Below, piece by piece: positions 8,004 to 20,040 of a DNA stretch of 64,000 nt (position 1 is the stretch's first letter; the number at the start of each line of letters is the position of its first letter). The DNA is from Nocardioides nitrophenolicus. GTDB lineage: Bacteria > Actinomycetota > Actinomycetes > Propionibacteriales > Nocardioidaceae. The position numbers were made by a program, and so were the translations under genes. Where the stretch lies: positions 868,001 to 932,000 of the forward strand of contig NZ_JAFBBY010000001.1 of assembly GCF_016907515.1 (NCBI RefSeq), written 5' to 3'. The notes under the pieces were generated by a model. The model did not search any database, was not told the origin of the DNA, and saw only the letters and a list, made by a program, of their open reading frames with translations.

Positions 8004-10523
8004 GTGACCGTCCGCCGCCCCGCCTCCGACGAGGGCGCGGCCTGGACCCTCGACGACGTCGCCGCGGGCCTGCGTGAGCTGCGCGCGGCGGCGGGCAGCC
8101 CGTCCTACGCCCGCGTCGCGGAGCGGATCGTCGACGCCCGTCGTGACCGCGGCCTGCCCGAGGCGGAGTGCCACGTCGGCCGCGTCACCGTCTACGACTG
8201 CTTCCGCGCCGGGCGGCGCCGGATCGACGCCGACCTGGTCGCCGAGATCGTGCGCGCACTCGGTGCGGACGGCGCGACGGCGGGCCACTGGCGCGAGCGC
8301 AGCAGCGCGGCCCAGCATCGCCGTGACGCCGGCATGGTCGGCACCGCCGTCGCCCCGGTGCCGGCTCCGGAGGAGCCCGCGGTGGACCGGGCCGAGCTCG
8401 CCGCGGTCCTCGCCGCGCTCGACGCCGGCACCCGGACCGTGGTCGTCGACGGACTGGCGGGGAGCGGCAAGACCCACCTGGCACGACGGGTGGCCCAGGT
8501 CCTGGTCTCGTCCGGACGCGTGGCCGGTGGGATCCTCGTCGACCTGCGCGGCTTCCACGACGACCTCCCGCCGGTCATGGCCGAGGCCGCGCTCACCGCC
8601 GCCGTCCGCGCCCTGGGCGCGGGCGCGGCACCGACCGCCCAGCGCGTCCGCCGCCAGCAGTACGCCGGACTGCTCCGGGAGCGCCCGCAGGTCGTCGTCC
8701 TCGACGACGCCGCGGACGAGGAGCAGGTGCGCCCCCTCCTGGTCGGCGCCGGCCCGACCGTGCACCTGGTCACCAGTCGGCGAGCGCTCCGGATCGAGGG
8801 CGCCACCGCGGTCACCCTCGGGTCGTTCCGCCCCGAGGAGTCGGTCCGACTGCTCGGGGCGATCGCCGGCTCCGAGCGGGTCGCCGCCGAGCCGGAGGCG
8901 GCGACGACGCTGGCGGCCGCGACCGGCCACCTCCCGCTCGCGGTGTCCCTGGTCGCGACCCGGGTGGCCGCCCGCACGACCTGGCCGCTGTCCGACTTCG
9001 TGACCGTGGCCGACGCACGCCGGCGCGGCCTGCGCATCGACGACGCCGTCGCCGCGACGCTCGCCGCGACGTACGCCGCCCTCAGCCCGGCCGCCCAGCG
9101 GCTGCTCCGGCTCCTCTCCGCGCCGCCGGTCGAGCAGCTCGACGACACCGCCGTCGCCGCGGTCGCCGGCACCTCCGGCCCGGACGCCGAGCCGGCCCTG
9201 GCCGAGCTGTGGCGACACCACCTCCTGCAGCGCGCGGCGCCGTACCGGCTGCGGATCCACCCGCTGGTGCGCACCTTCGCCCTCGACCGCTCCCACGACG
9301 AGGACCGCCCGCGGGAGCGCGACGACGCCCAGCACCGGCTCGCCCACCACCTGCTCGCCCTGGCCTGGGCCGACCACGTCCACCTGCGCGCGGGCAGCGG
9401 CCGTCCGCCACCGCCCGGGCTGGACCTGCCCGACCTCGACGCCGACGAGGTCCGGCGCCGCATCGACCGCGAGGCGGACACCCTGCTGCTGCTCGCGGGC
9501 CTGGCGGACGGACCGCTCACCCTCGTGCTTCCCGACCTCGCCCCGGCGCTCGCGGCCCGGCTCGACCTGTGGGGCCGGTACGCCGACGGCCGGGTCCTCC
9601 ACGAGCGTGCGTGGGCGGTCGCCCGCGCCGCGCGGCGACCCGACGCCGTCCTGCGGACCCGGCTCGACCTGGGCCGCACCCTCGTCCGGCTCGGCGAGCT
9701 GGACGCCGGCGGCGACCACCTCGGCGCGGTGCATCCCGCCCTCGAGGAGGCCGGGCTCGCGGTCGAGGCCCGGGAGGCGCTGGGCGGGCTGGCGATCGTG
9801 GCGGCCCAGCAGGGCCGGCCGGCCGAGGCGGCCGCCCTCTTCCGGCGGTGCGCGGCACTCGCGGCCGAGACCGGAGACCCGGTCGGCGAGGCACTCTCCC
9901 TCGACAACGTCGCCATCGTGGAGCACCGGCTCGGCAACTTCGGCGAGGCGCTGCGTCACCATCAGCTCGCCCAGCAGGCAGCGATCCGGGCGGGCGCCGT
10001 CGCGCCCCGGGCACTGAGCCTGGTCAACACCGCGACCCTCCAGCTCACCCTCGGCGACCCGGAGGCGGCGCTCGCCGCGGCCGACGAGGGGATCCGGCTG
10101 GCGGAGACCGTGGGCCACGACCCGGTCCGCGGCTACGGCCTCACCGCCGGCGGCCGGGCGCTGGTCGCCCTCGGCCGGCCGGCCGACGGGATCGCCCGGC
10201 ACGACCTCGCGCTCGAGATCGCCCGCCGCTCGGGCGACCGGCTGCTCGAGGCATCGGCGCTGTGTGGCCGTGCGGTCGGCCGGCTGGTCCGCGACGAGCA
10301 CGCCGCGGCGGGCGACGACTTCGCCCGGGCGGAGGAGATCGCGGTCGCCGCCGGGCTGCTCCCCGAGCAGGTGCGCGCCCGTCGCGGTCTCGCCGACACC
10401 GCCGCGGCGGCCGGCGACGACGCGGCCGCGGCGGACCACCTCGACACCGCGCGAGCGCTCGTCGAGGCAGCACCCGAGGCCGAGCGGGTCTACCTGCGGG
10501 CGTGGCTCGAGGGCCCCGGCTGA
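8004..10523 (+). CDS. STAND (NB-ARC) ATPase with N-terminal XRE-like domain and TPR repeats
   Basis: 839-aa signal-transduction ATPase, AfsR-like without the SARP domain. Residues about 14-95 resemble a helix-turn-helix/XRE region. The P-loop GLAGSGKTH is at 150-158, a Walker B-like VVVLDDAADE follows, LVTSRR resembles sensor 1, and LRIHPLVR near 420 corresponds to the MHD-type winged-helix motif. The C-terminal half is built of tetratricopeptide repeats (for example ALSLDNVAIVEHRLGNFGEA). Start is GTG 8004. It is transcribed divergently from the beta-propeller gene across a 111-bp spacer, so a regulatory link is possible. Its 3' end overlaps the convergent GNAT gene by 34 bp. Confidence 0.86.
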   Translation: MTVRRPASDEGAAWTLDDVAAGLRELRAAAGSPSYARVAERIVDARRDRGLPEAECHVGRVTVYDCFRAGRRRIDADLVAEIVRALGADGATAGHWRERSSAAQHRRDAGMVGTAVAPVPAPEEPAVDRAELAAVLAALDAGTRTVVVDGLAGSGKTHLARRVAQVLVSSGRVAGGILVDLRGFHDDLPPVMAEAALTAAVRALGAGAAPTAQRVRRQQYAGLLRERPQVVVLDDAADEEQVRPLLVGAGPTVHLVTSRRALRIEGATAVTLGSFRPEESVRLLGAIAGSERVAAEPEAATTLAAATGHLPLAVSLVATRVAARTTWPLSDFVTVADARRRGLRIDDAVAATLAATYAALSPAAQRLLRLLSAPPVEQLDDTAVAAVAGTSGPDAEPALAELWRHHLLQRAAPYRLRIHPLVRTFALDRSHDEDRPRERDDAQHRLAHHLLALAWADHVHLRAGSGRPPPPGLDLPDLDADEVRRRIDREADTLLLLAGLADGPLTLVLPDLAPALAARLDLWGRYADGRVLHERAWAVARAARRPDAVLRTRLDLGRTLVRLGELDAGGDHLGAVHPALEEAGLAVEAREALGGLAIVAAQQGRPAEAAALFRRCAALAAETGDPVGEALSLDNVAIVEHRLGNFGEALRHHQLAQQAAIRAGAVAPRALSLVNTATLQLTLGDPEAALAAADEGIRLAETVGHDPVRGYGLTAGGRALVALGRPADGIARHDLALEIARRSGDRLLEASALCGRAVGRLVRDEHAAAGDDFARAEEIAVAAGLLPEQVRARRGLADTAAAAGDDAAAADHLDTARALVEAAPEAERVYLRAWLEGPG

Positions 10524-11431
10524 CCCTCGAGGTGTCCCTGGCCGACCAGGTCGATCCGCACGGTGTCGACCACCGGTCGATAGCCGAGGGCCTGGTAGAG
10601 CGCGTTGGACGTCGGGTTGGCCTGGTCGGTGAACAGGATCACCCGGTCACCGCGCGCACGCAGCAGTCGCGACACCTCGGCGACAGCAGCCCCGGCCCAG
10701 CCGCGGCCGCGCTCCTCCTTCGGCGTGAAGACCGGGCCGACCCGGCTCACGCCGTACGCCGGCGGGTTGGCGCCGACCATGCTGACCACCCGGCCCTCGG
10801 CGTCCTCCCAGAACCAGAGCACCTCCTCGGCGAGCTTGCGCCGGACGTCGTCGATGCCGAACGCCGCCGCCTCGCCGTCGTGTCCGGCGGCGCGGCCGGC
10901 CTGCTCGTCGGCGTCGAGGAAGAACTGCTTGACCCAGGCGAGCGCCAGCTCGGCCTCGTCCGCGCGGACCGGGCGCAGCCGTCCGGGAACCGGTCGCGGC
11001 GCGACCAGGGTGCCGAGCTCGAAGAGCCGGTGGTGCAGGCCGTTGACGACGCCGCGGCCGGTCGCGGTGGCGACCACCGCCGCGAACCGGTCGGCGGCGG
11101 GCCGCAGCCCGGTGGCTCCGCCGACGTCCTCGCCGCGCGCGAGCACCGCGGCGGCGAGGGCGTCGACCGCGCCGTCGGGCATCGACAGGAGGTAGACGGG
11201 GTACGGCGCGAACGGTGCCGTGCGCATCGCGATCCCGGCGATCGCGCCCTCGGGTCCGGTGACCACCGCGAACCAGCAGTGCGCCAGGCCGCCACGGCCG
11301 GTGGCACGGAGCCGGTGCGCGATCGTCGTCACGACGGTGCCGGTCACCGGATCCTGGGCGAGGTGCGCGCCAGCGCGGGCGAGGAACTCCCCCGCGTCGT
11401 CGGCGAACCAGACGTCGTACCCGCTGCTCAT
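10490..11431 (-). CDS. GNAT family N-acetyltransferase
   Basis: About 313 aa from ATG 11431 (GTG 11458 would add nine residues; neither has a clear ribosome-binding site). The C-terminal half carries the acetyl-CoA-binding core: VGPVFTPKEERGRGWAGA, where RGRGWA is the pyrophosphate-binding loop, then LFTDQANPTSNALYQALGY, typical of FR47-like GNATs. The N-terminal half is less conserved and could be a degenerate second GNAT fold. Acceptor unknown. It lies 45 bp downstream of metG on the same strand, possibly in one transcript. Confidence 0.78.
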   Translation of the reverse strand: MSSGYDVWFADDAGEFLARAGAHLAQDPVTGTVVTTIAHRLRATGRGGLAHCWFAVVTGPEGAIAGIAMRTAPFAPYPVYLLSMPDGAVDALAAAVLARGEDVGGATGLRPAADRFAAVVATATGRGVVNGLHHRLFELGTLVAPRPVPGRLRPVRADEAELALAWVKQFFLDADEQAGRAAGHDGEAAAFGIDDVRRKLAEEVLWFWEDAEGRVVSMVGANPPAYGVSRVGPVFTPKEERGRGWAGAAVAEVSRLLRARGDRVILFTDQANPTSNALYQALGYRPVVDTVRIDLVGQGHLEGQPGPSSHARR

Positions 11432-11476
11432 GGGCTGATCGTCGTCGCCCGGTCTCACCCGGACAACGGGTTTTCG

Positions 11477-13273
11477 TCAGCCGTCGAGACGGGCCAGCTC
11501 CTCGTCGACCACCGACGGGTCGAGCTTGACGAAGACCGGGGTGGGCTTGGCGACCGGGCGCCCCACCTCGACCGGGTGCCGGCCCCAGGACGGGAAGCCG
11601 GTGTAGTCGCCGGTGATGATCGGGTAGCCGCGCTCGGCGTCGTCGAGGTCGGCGACCTCCTCGATGACCGGCATCGGGGCGATCGCGCCGATGCCCCCGA
11701 GCGCCCTGTCGACCTCGTTGGCCGAGAACGGCAGGAACGGGCTGAGCACCAGGTTGAGGTCGGCGACGCACTGCGCCATCACGTGCAGGATGGTGCCGAG
11801 CCGCTCGCGCTGCGCGTCGTCCTTGAGCTTCCACGGCTCGGAGTCGGAGACGTACTTGTTGACGTCCGCCACCGCACGCATGGCCTCGCCGATCGCCTGC
11901 TTCTGACGGTGCCGGGCGATCAGGTCGCCGACCGTCCCGAACGCGGTCTCGGTGACGGCCAGCACGGCCTCGTCCTCGGGGCGCAGCGGACCGGCGGCCG
12001 GGATCTCGCCGAAGTTCTTGGCGATCAGCGTGGCGGTGCGGTTGACCAGGTTGCCCCAGCCGGCGACCAGCTCGTCGTTGGTACGCCGGACGAACTCGGC
12101 CCAGGTGAAGTCGGAGTCCTGGCTCTCCGGCCCGGCCGCCGCCACGAAGTAGCGGAAGGCGTCGGGCTGGTAGCGCGCGAGCAGGTCGCGGACGTAGATG
12201 ACGACCTTCTTGGAGGAGGAGAACTTCCGGCCCTCCATGGTCAGGAACTCGCTCGAGACCACCTCCGTCGGCAGGTTCAGCTCGCCATACGTGCGCGGCT
12301 GGCCGCCCTTGGCGCCCTTGCCGGCGTACGCGAGCAGCTCGGCCGGCCAGATCTGGGAGTGGAAGGTGATGTTGTCCTTGCCCATGAAGTAGTAGGACAG
12401 CGACTCCGGGTCGTTCCACCAGGCGCGCCACGCGTCCGGGTCGCCGCTGCGGCGGGCCCACTCGATCGAGGCCGACAGGTAGCCGATCACCGCGTCGAAC
12501 CAGACGTAGAGCTTCTTGGTCGGGTTGTCCCGCCAGCCCTCGAGCGGGACGGCGATGCCCCAGTCGATGTCGCGGGTCATCGCGCGCGGGCGGATCTCCT
12601 TGAGGATGTTCTTGGAGAACCGGATCACGTTGGGGCGCCACAGCCCGGTCGCCTCGCGCTCGTCGAGCCAGGCCTGCAGCGCGTCCGCCAGCGCCGGCAG
12701 GTCGAGGAAGAAGTGCTGGGTCTCGATGAACTCCGGCGTCTCGCCGTTGATCTTCGAGCGCGGGTCGATCAGGTCGTGGGGGTCCAGCTGGTTGCCACAG
12801 TTGTCGCACTGGTCGCCGCGCGCACCGTCGTACCCGCAGATCGGGCAGGTGCCCTCGATGTAGCGGTCGGGCAGGGTGCGTCCCGTGGACGGCGAGATCG
12901 CGCCGTAGGTCGTCTGCTCGACGAAGTAGCCGTTCTCGTAGACGCCCAGGAACATCTCCTGGACCACGGCGTGGTGGTTGCGCGTGGTCGTGCGGGTGTA
13001 GAGGTCGTAGCTGATGCCGAGGCCGACCAGGTCCTCGACGATCAGCCGGTGGTTCTGGTCGGCCAGCTCCTGGGGCGTCAGGCCGGCCTCGTCGGCGGCG
13101 ATCAGGATGGGGGTGCCGTGCTCGTCGGATCCGGAGACCATGAGGACCTCGTTGCCCGCCATCCGCTGGTACCGGCTGAAGACGTCGGACGGAACGCCGA
13201 AGCCGGCCACGTGGCCGATGTGGCGGGGGCCGTTCGCGTAGGGCCAGGCGACAGCGGAGAGGACGTGCGTCAT
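11477..13273 (-). CDS. metG: Methionine--tRNA ligase
   Basis: 598-aa class I aminoacyl-tRNA synthetase that charges tRNA-Met. The HIGH signature is at 18-21 (PRHIGHVAG), the KMSKS loop appears as KFSSSK near residue 345, and the knuckle has two Cys pairs, CPIC and CDNC, for zinc. An anticodon-binding helical domain follows. It lacks the C-terminal EMAP/Arc1p-like dimerisation domain present in E. coli MetG, as usual for this clade. The ATG 13273 is preceded at 7 nt by TAGGAT, so a leaderless transcript is likely. A longer in-frame reading upstream has no conserved sequence. Confidence 0.97.
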   Translation of the reverse strand: MTHVLSAVAWPYANGPRHIGHVAGFGVPSDVFSRYQRMAGNEVLMVSGSDEHGTPILIAADEAGLTPQELADQNHRLIVEDLVGLGISYDLYTRTTTRNHHAVVQEMFLGVYENGYFVEQTTYGAISPSTGRTLPDRYIEGTCPICGYDGARGDQCDNCGNQLDPHDLIDPRSKINGETPEFIETQHFFLDLPALADALQAWLDEREATGLWRPNVIRFSKNILKEIRPRAMTRDIDWGIAVPLEGWRDNPTKKLYVWFDAVIGYLSASIEWARRSGDPDAWRAWWNDPESLSYYFMGKDNITFHSQIWPAELLAYAGKGAKGGQPRTYGELNLPTEVVSSEFLTMEGRKFSSSKKVVIYVRDLLARYQPDAFRYFVAAAGPESQDSDFTWAEFVRRTNDELVAGWGNLVNRTATLIAKNFGEIPAAGPLRPEDEAVLAVTETAFGTVGDLIARHRQKQAIGEAMRAVADVNKYVSDSEPWKLKDDAQRERLGTILHVMAQCVADLNLVLSPFLPFSANEVDRALGGIGAIAPMPVIEEVADLDDAERGYPIITGDYTGFPSWGRHPVEVGRPVAKPTPVFVKLDPSVVDEELARLDG

Positions 13274-13308
13274 GCCCTGAATCCTAGGGTCGGCGCCGTG
13301 CCGGTCGG

Positions 13309-14481
13309 TCAGCGGCGGGACTTCTTGATCCGGCGGGCGGTGCGCAGCCGGATCTCCGGGAGCGCGTCGTAGAGGTACTGACCGGGGCACTCGGTGTCGT
13401 TGGTGTCGCGGTGGCCGTCGATGACGGGCAGCGTGACCACCGTGCCCGGGGGGTAGAGGTCGCTGCCGTGGGAGAGCACCGCCGTGCTCCCCAGCGGGTC
13501 GCGGTGGTACTTCCTCAGCTTCCAGGCCGCGACCTTCGCGACGCCCGCGAGCACCTTCGGCGCCGGCGCCGCCTCCTGGTAGGAGCCGAGCACCGCGATG
13601 CCGACCGAGGTGTGGTTGAAGCCGAGGGTGTGGGCCCCGCGGGTGTCGCGGTCGCCGTCCGCGCCGCGTCGCCCGGCCCAGATCCGGCCGAACCGGTCGA
13701 CGAAGTAGTTGTAGCCCACGTCGGACCAGCCCAGCGTCTTGGTGTGGTAGCGGTAGATCGCCCGCAGGATCCGCGGAACGTCGCGCTTGCGGTAGTCGTT
13801 GCCGGTCGCGGTGTGGTGGACGTGGACCTGCTCGACCGTCTTCACCCGCTTCGGCCTGCCCGTGGCCCAGCGCTCCTTGGCACCCCAGGCCCGCCGGCTG
13901 CGGATCCGGGGCCGCAGCGAGCGGTGCCGCTTCGGGCGGGCGTCGACCGGGTCGCCGGGGTGGTCGCCGGGGTGGTCGCCGGGGTGGTCGCCGGGGTCGA
14001 CCAGGGTGAGCACCGGCCGCTCGACGGCACCGGTCACCTCGACCTGGACGCCGTCGCTGTCACCCACCCACAGCGGCGCGGTGCCGGCCCGCGCGGCCCG
14101 GGCCTCCGTCGTACCAGGGTCGGGGAGGTCACGCAGCGCCGGCACGTCGCGCCACGGGCCCCAGCCGCCGGCTCCCCGCACCCGCACCCGGACCTCCGCC
14201 TGGCCGGCGCCCGCCGCCCAGGTGACCCCGAGCAGCGCGAACCGATCGGTGCGCTGCTCCGCGGTCCGCAGGACCGCGCCCCGCGCCGCGACCTGCGGGT
14301 CCGGGGTGAGCGCGACGTCCACGGAGCCGCCGACCCCGCCGGGGTCGGGGCGCAGCCGGAGCCGGCCGGTGGGCGCCGCGGCCGCCGGGCTCGCGGCGGG
14401 TCCGACGAGCGGCAGCGCGACGACCGCGGCCCCGATCGTGGCGAGGTCGCGACGGCGTACGGAGGGATCCGAGAAGGTCAT
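13309..14481 (-). CDS. N-acetylmuramoyl-L-alanine amidase, PGRP type, Tat-exported
   Basis: 390-aa exported peptidoglycan amidase. The twin-arginine-like signal [20 protein letters not shown] suggests Tat export. Residues about 190-390 form an amidase_2/PGRP domain: [20 protein letters not shown] (zinc-ligand His), [33 protein letters not shown] and [12 protein letters not shown] with the further His and Cys. The linker contains a [16 protein letters not shown] repeat. The enzyme would cleave the MurNAc-L-Ala bond. Genes on both sides run in the same direction. Confidence 0.9.
   Translation of the reverse strand: MTFSDPSVRRRDLATIGAAVVALPLVGPAASPAAAAPTGRLRLRPDPGGVGGSVDVALTPDPQVAARGAVLRTAEQRTDRFALLGVTWAAGAGQAEVRVRVRGAGGWGPWRDVPALRDLPDPGTTEARAARAGTAPLWVGDSDGVQVEVTGAVERPVLTLVDPGDHPGDHPGDHPGDPVDARPKRHRSLRPRIRSRRAWGAKERWATGRPKRVKTVEQVHVHHTATGNDYRKRDVPRILRAIYRYHTKTLGWSDVGYNYFVDRFGRIWAGRRGADGDRDTRGAHTLGFNHTSVGIAVLGSYQEAAPAPKVLAGVAKVAAWKLRKYHRDPLGSTAVLSHGSDLYPPGTVVTLPVIDGHRDTNDTECPGQYLYDALPEIRLRTARRIKKSRR
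13951..13998. repeat. Four tandem copies of a 12-bp repeat inside the amidase gene
   Basis: GTCGCCGGGGTG occurs four times head to tail (the last copy ends in C), encoding the GDHP linker repeat on the minus strand. Perfect short tandem repeats of this kind can change copy number by slippage, in steps of four residues. Confidence 0.85.
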
Positions 14482-14590
14482 GACTCACGAGCATGCGTCA
14501 TCGCACCCAGGCCCCGGAAGCGCCGGCGCCGCGTGTCGCGATCCGCTGTCGGGTCTTTCCACGGACGCGACTTGACGCGCAGTTCTGTCA

Positions 14591-14618
14591 CTTGTCGGGC
14601 GTTGCAACGCCCGACAAG
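14591..14618. repeat. 28-bp perfect palindrome
   Basis: CTTGTCGGGCGTTG followed by its exact reverse complement CAACGCCCGACAAG. It stands in the gap between the Rv2466c-like gene and the amidase gene, one base before a second perfect palindrome. It could be a factor-independent terminator stem or half of a REP-like element; there is no T tract. Confidence 0.8.
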
Positions 14619-14619
14619 C

Positions 14620-14651
14620 GCAGGAATCGCCGGTCGACCGGCGATTCCTGC
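14620..14651. repeat. 32-bp perfect palindrome
   Basis: GCAGGAATCGCCGGTC followed by its exact reverse complement, with SalI-like GTCGAC at the centre. It ends 11 bp after the stop of the minus-strand Rv2466c-like gene (stop at 14662), consistent with terminator use, but tandem perfect palindromes of this length are unusual for a simple terminator. Confidence 0.8.
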
Positions 14652-14661
14652 AGCCCCGACC

Positions 14662-15309
14662 TCAGGAGAAGTCGAGCTCCCCCGTCCGCGTCCGCTTGAG
14701 CTCGTAGAAGTACGGGAAGGACGCGACGGCGACACAGCCGTCCCACAGCCGCCCGGCGTCCTCGCCACGCGGGATCTTCGAGAGCACCGGGCCGAAGAAG
14801 GCCGCGCCGTCGATGTGGATGGTGGGCGTGCCGACGTCGTCGCCGACCGCGTCCATGCCCTCGTGGTGGGAGGCGGCGACCTTCTCGTCGTACGACGAGT
14901 CGGTGGCGGCGTCGACCAGGCCGGCGTCGAGCCCGACCTCGGCGAGCACCTCGGCGATCAGCTCGCGCGCGCCGTCGGGCTGCTCGTGGAGCTTGCGGCC
15001 CTCGAGGTGGATCCGCTGGCCGAAGGCGTCGTAGAGGGGACGCAGCACCTTGTCGCCGTACTGCTCCCGGGCGGCGATCAGCACCCGGACCGGCCCCCAG
15101 GCCGGGGCGAGCATCTCGCGGTAGCCGTCGGGGATGTCGCGGTCCTTGTTGAGGTACGCCAGGCTCATGACGTGCCAGCGCACCTCGATGTCGCGCACCT
15201 GCTCGACCTCGAGGATCCAGCGCGAGGTGATCCAGGCGAACGGGCACAGCGGGTCGAACCAGAAGTCAGCGACGTGGGGCGCCGGCGCGGGCGCGGAGTT
15301 CTCGGCCAT
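14662..15309 (-). CDS. Rv2466c-like mycothiol-dependent nitroreductase / DsbA-fold protein
   Basis: 215-aa thioredoxin-fold protein very similar to M. tuberculosis Rv2466c (shared phrases [57 protein letters not shown]). Rv2466c is a mycothiol-dependent oxidoreductase with a CPWC site. Here the site is CPFA: Cys22 is kept and the second Cys is Ala25, so it must work by a monothiol mechanism with mycothiol. The cis-Pro in GTPTIH is present. TAGGTT lies 8 nt before the ATG. It neighbours pepN (separated by the CHAP gene), as Rv2466c neighbours Rv2467. Confidence 0.9.
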   Translation of the reverse strand: MAENSAPAPAPHVADFWFDPLCPFAWITSRWILEVEQVRDIEVRWHVMSLAYLNKDRDIPDGYREMLAPAWGPVRVLIAAREQYGDKVLRPLYDAFGQRIHLEGRKLHEQPDGARELIAEVLAEVGLDAGLVDAATDSSYDEKVAASHHEGMDAVGDDVGTPTIHIDGAAFFGPVLSKIPRGEDAGRLWDGCVAVASFPYFYELKRTRTGELDFS

Positions 15310-15363
15310 GGTTCGCCAACCTAGCCGAGCACTCCGACATTCCCGGACCGGCGATCGCGCCCC

Positions 15364-16785
15364 TCAGCGCACCTGGACCGAGCCGACCACCTTGGGTGCC
15401 GCCGGCACCTCGGCCGAGCCGAGGTAGCGGACCCGCACCTTCTTCGTCCCGCGCGACATCGGCACCTTGACCTTGACGATGCCGTCGCTCAGCTTGACCT
15501 CGCGCTTCCACGAGCCGATCCGGACCAGCACCTTGCCCGTGACCGGCAGCTTCCCCACCGCGGTCACGCGCACCCGGACGATCGCCCGCCCGCGGTTCGA
15601 CTTGGTCTTGAGGATGACGTTGGCCGGACTGGTCACCGTCCCGGAGGCGGCGAGGGTCTCGACGGCCGGGGCGAACTGCGGCTTGGCGCCCGCCACCTCG
15701 ACGCTGACGGTGCGGCCGACGTCGTCCGGGGCGAGCTGGTACGTCGCCGCGCTGGCCCCCGGGATCTCGACTCCGTCGCGCAGCCACCGGTAGGTGGGCA
15801 CCGCGTCCGGTTGGTCGTAGCTGCCGGGCGTCACGGTCAGCACCTCGCCGAGCGCGGGCGTGCCGCTGAGTGCGGCCGGCGCGGTCGCGTGGACGGCGCC
15901 CGCGAGCACCGGACCGAGCGTGTAGAACGGCGAGACGTAGGTGGTGAAGCCGTCCGCCTTCGCCACGACCCGCATGCTCAGCGTCTTGCCGACCAGGTCG
16001 GGCGTCAGCGCCAGGTCGGGCGTGATGATGTCGCCGATCCGGACGCCGTCGGCGAACCAGCGCCACCGGTTCTCCGCCGGCGTCGGGGTCCAGCCGCCCG
16101 CGGTCGCGGTGATCGTGGTGTTGACGACCAGCGGTGCGCTCACCACCGGCGTCGCGGTCTGGGTGAACACGTTCTCGGTCGGCGTGGGCGTCGGGGTCGG
16201 TGTCGGGGTGGGCGTCGGGGCCGCCCGGTCGACGAAGTGGATGAAGCCGGTCGGCCAGCGTCCGCTGGTCCGGGTGATCGAGCGCCAGTGGAAGGTCCCG
16301 CCCCAGGCGTCCTCGGACACGATGATCTCGTCGGCCGAGACGACCCGCTCGACGTACGCGACGTGGCCGGCGGAGCCGGCGCCGTTGGAGTACTTGCCCC
16401 ACCAGGCGATCGCGCCGACGTTCGGCGTCTGGTCGGTGATGGAGCTCATCGCCTTGCCCCACTCGCTGGCGTTGCCCTCGCCCGACCAGGGCCGCACGTT
16501 CGGCATGCCGGCCTGGATCATCCGGTACGCCGCGTAGTTCGTGCAGTTGTGGCCGGCGTACATCCGCCAGTACATCGAGCCGTTCGCGGCGCCGTACCCC
16601 GCGTCGGAGTAGCCGGCCTGGACGCAGGCCGCGTAACCACTGCAGAGATAGGTGGTGCCGGCCGATGGGAGCAGCGGAGAGCCGGGGGGACCGGCCCCGG
16701 GTCCGGCGAGGACGAGGTACGACGCGAACAGCGCGCTGGCGGCAGTGGTGGTCCCCCAGCGCGCGGCGCGGCTCGATGTGCGCAT
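15364..16785 (-). CDS. Secreted CHAP-domain peptidoglycan hydrolase with Ig-like repeats
   Basis: About 473 aa from ATG 16785 (an ATG at 16797 is an alternative). A signal peptide is followed by a CHAP amidase/endopeptidase domain: NCTNYAAYRM supplies the catalytic Cys and AGHVAYVERV the His. A Pro-Thr linker of about seven PT repeats leads to two Ig-like (invasin/REJ-type) repeats containing RWFADGVRI and YRWLRDGVEIPGA, then a beta-rich C-terminal domain. It likely trims the cell wall. It is divergent from pepN across a 162-bp region with an A/C-rich patch near 16821. Confidence 0.88.
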   Translation of the reverse strand: MRTSSRAARWGTTTAASALFASYLVLAGPGAGPPGSPLLPSAGTTYLCSGYAACVQAGYSDAGYGAANGSMYWRMYAGHNCTNYAAYRMIQAGMPNVRPWSGEGNASEWGKAMSSITDQTPNVGAIAWWGKYSNGAGSAGHVAYVERVVSADEIIVSEDAWGGTFHWRSITRTSGRWPTGFIHFVDRAAPTPTPTPTPTPTPTENVFTQTATPVVSAPLVVNTTITATAGGWTPTPAENRWRWFADGVRIGDIITPDLALTPDLVGKTLSMRVVAKADGFTTYVSPFYTLGPVLAGAVHATAPAALSGTPALGEVLTVTPGSYDQPDAVPTYRWLRDGVEIPGASAATYQLAPDDVGRTVSVEVAGAKPQFAPAVETLAASGTVTSPANVILKTKSNRGRAIVRVRVTAVGKLPVTGKVLVRIGSWKREVKLSDGIVKVKVPMSRGTKKVRVRYLGSAEVPAAPKVVGSVQVR

Positions 16786-16947
16786 GCCGAACACCATCGG
16801 CCACAACGACCCCAGTACGCAACAAAAACCCCCCAAATCTCTCCATTCACCGGCGTGTCGCATTGACTTTCATGAGTTACATGGTTGTAGTTCGCGCCCG
16901 CCGCTCCGATTGTCCGACAACTTCGCGCGGATGCAAGGATGACTGCC

Positions 16948-19517
<2,570 letters not shown>

Positions 19518-19521
<4 letters not shown>

Positions 19522-19676
19522 CCCGGCAGGAACTGGCTCTCGAATTGCGCTGACCCGGCAGAAACTGGCTCGCAAAACGCGCTGACCCGGCAGAAGTTTC
19601 TGCCGGGTCAGCGCGATTCTGAGGCTATTTCGAGCCGGGTCAGCGCAATTGAGAGGCCAGTTCGAGCCGGGTCAGT
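19518..19676. repeat. Palindromic repeat family, copy 1 (GACCCGGCAGAA type)
   Basis: Three left-hand units of about 32 bp starting TGACCCGGC and ending near GCGC are mirrored by matching units on the right, giving one long imperfect palindrome. The central hairpin is perfect: 17-bp arms GCGCTGACCCGGCAGAA (19579-19595) and its complement (19598-19614) around GT. Outer units are diverged but recognisable. It fills the gap between convergent pepN and the DUF5130 gene and overlaps the latter's stop region. A second copy is at 26443-26586. Confidence 0.85.
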
Positions 19677-20031
19677 CCTTGGCGAGCTCACCCAGCAGCT
19701 CGATGCCCCGGGTCAGGCCGCCGGCCAGGTCCCCGGTCGCGAACCGCTCGGTCATCGCCGCGACGGCCTGCGCCGACTCGTCGTCGGTGAGCCGCTCGCG
19801 GGTGTGGCCGCCGGTCACGATCTCGACCACGCGGCGGTCCGGGTCGACCATGATCAGGATGCTGCGCGAGGGCAGCACGAGGGTGTTGTGGAGGCTGGTC
19901 GCGAAGTCGCGCGGATCGCCGCTGGCGGCGCCGACGAAGACCGAGATCTCGGCGCGGCAGACCTGCTCGGCGTTGCGGATCGTGACGTCGAGGGCGGCGC
20001 GCTCGGACGCCGAGAGGGCGGTGCTGCTCAT
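19672..20031 (-). CDS. DUF5130 / TPM-like domain protein
   Basis: 119-aa cytoplasmic protein with the TPM-like pattern: ISVFVGAASGDPRDFA, LILIMVDPDRRVVEIVTGG and a C-terminal helix ending GIELLGELAKD. No signal peptide or membrane segment. DUF5130 genes are found next to pepN in several actinobacteria. Its role is unknown; TPM domains have been linked to stress-associated membrane complexes. It is 9 bp downstream of a small membrane-protein gene on the same strand, probably one operon. Confidence 0.78.
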   Translation of the reverse strand: MSSTALSASERAALDVTIRNAEQVCRAEISVFVGAASGDPRDFATSLHNTLVLPSRSILIMVDPDRRVVEIVTGGHTRERLTDDESAQAVAAMTERFATGDLAGGLTRGIELLGELAKD

Positions 20032-20040
20032 GACCGCGGA

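Noticed and set aside
7893..10439. Minus-strand open frame continuing upstream of the beta-propeller gene for about 2.5 kb
   Set aside because: It is antisense to the NB-ARC regulator, rich in Arg/Gly/Ala/Asp with no domain, and arises from high GC third-position bias.
9209..13372. 1387-residue plus-strand open frame
   Set aside because: Mirrors metG and the GNAT gene in the wrong frame; composition is low-complexity and the real genes have strong motifs on the other strand.
16786..16947. c-di-AMP (ydaO) riboswitch before the CHAP gene
   Set aside because: Such switches often precede cell-wall hydrolases, but I could not find the conserved core in this 162-bp spacer; only an A/C-rich patch is visible.
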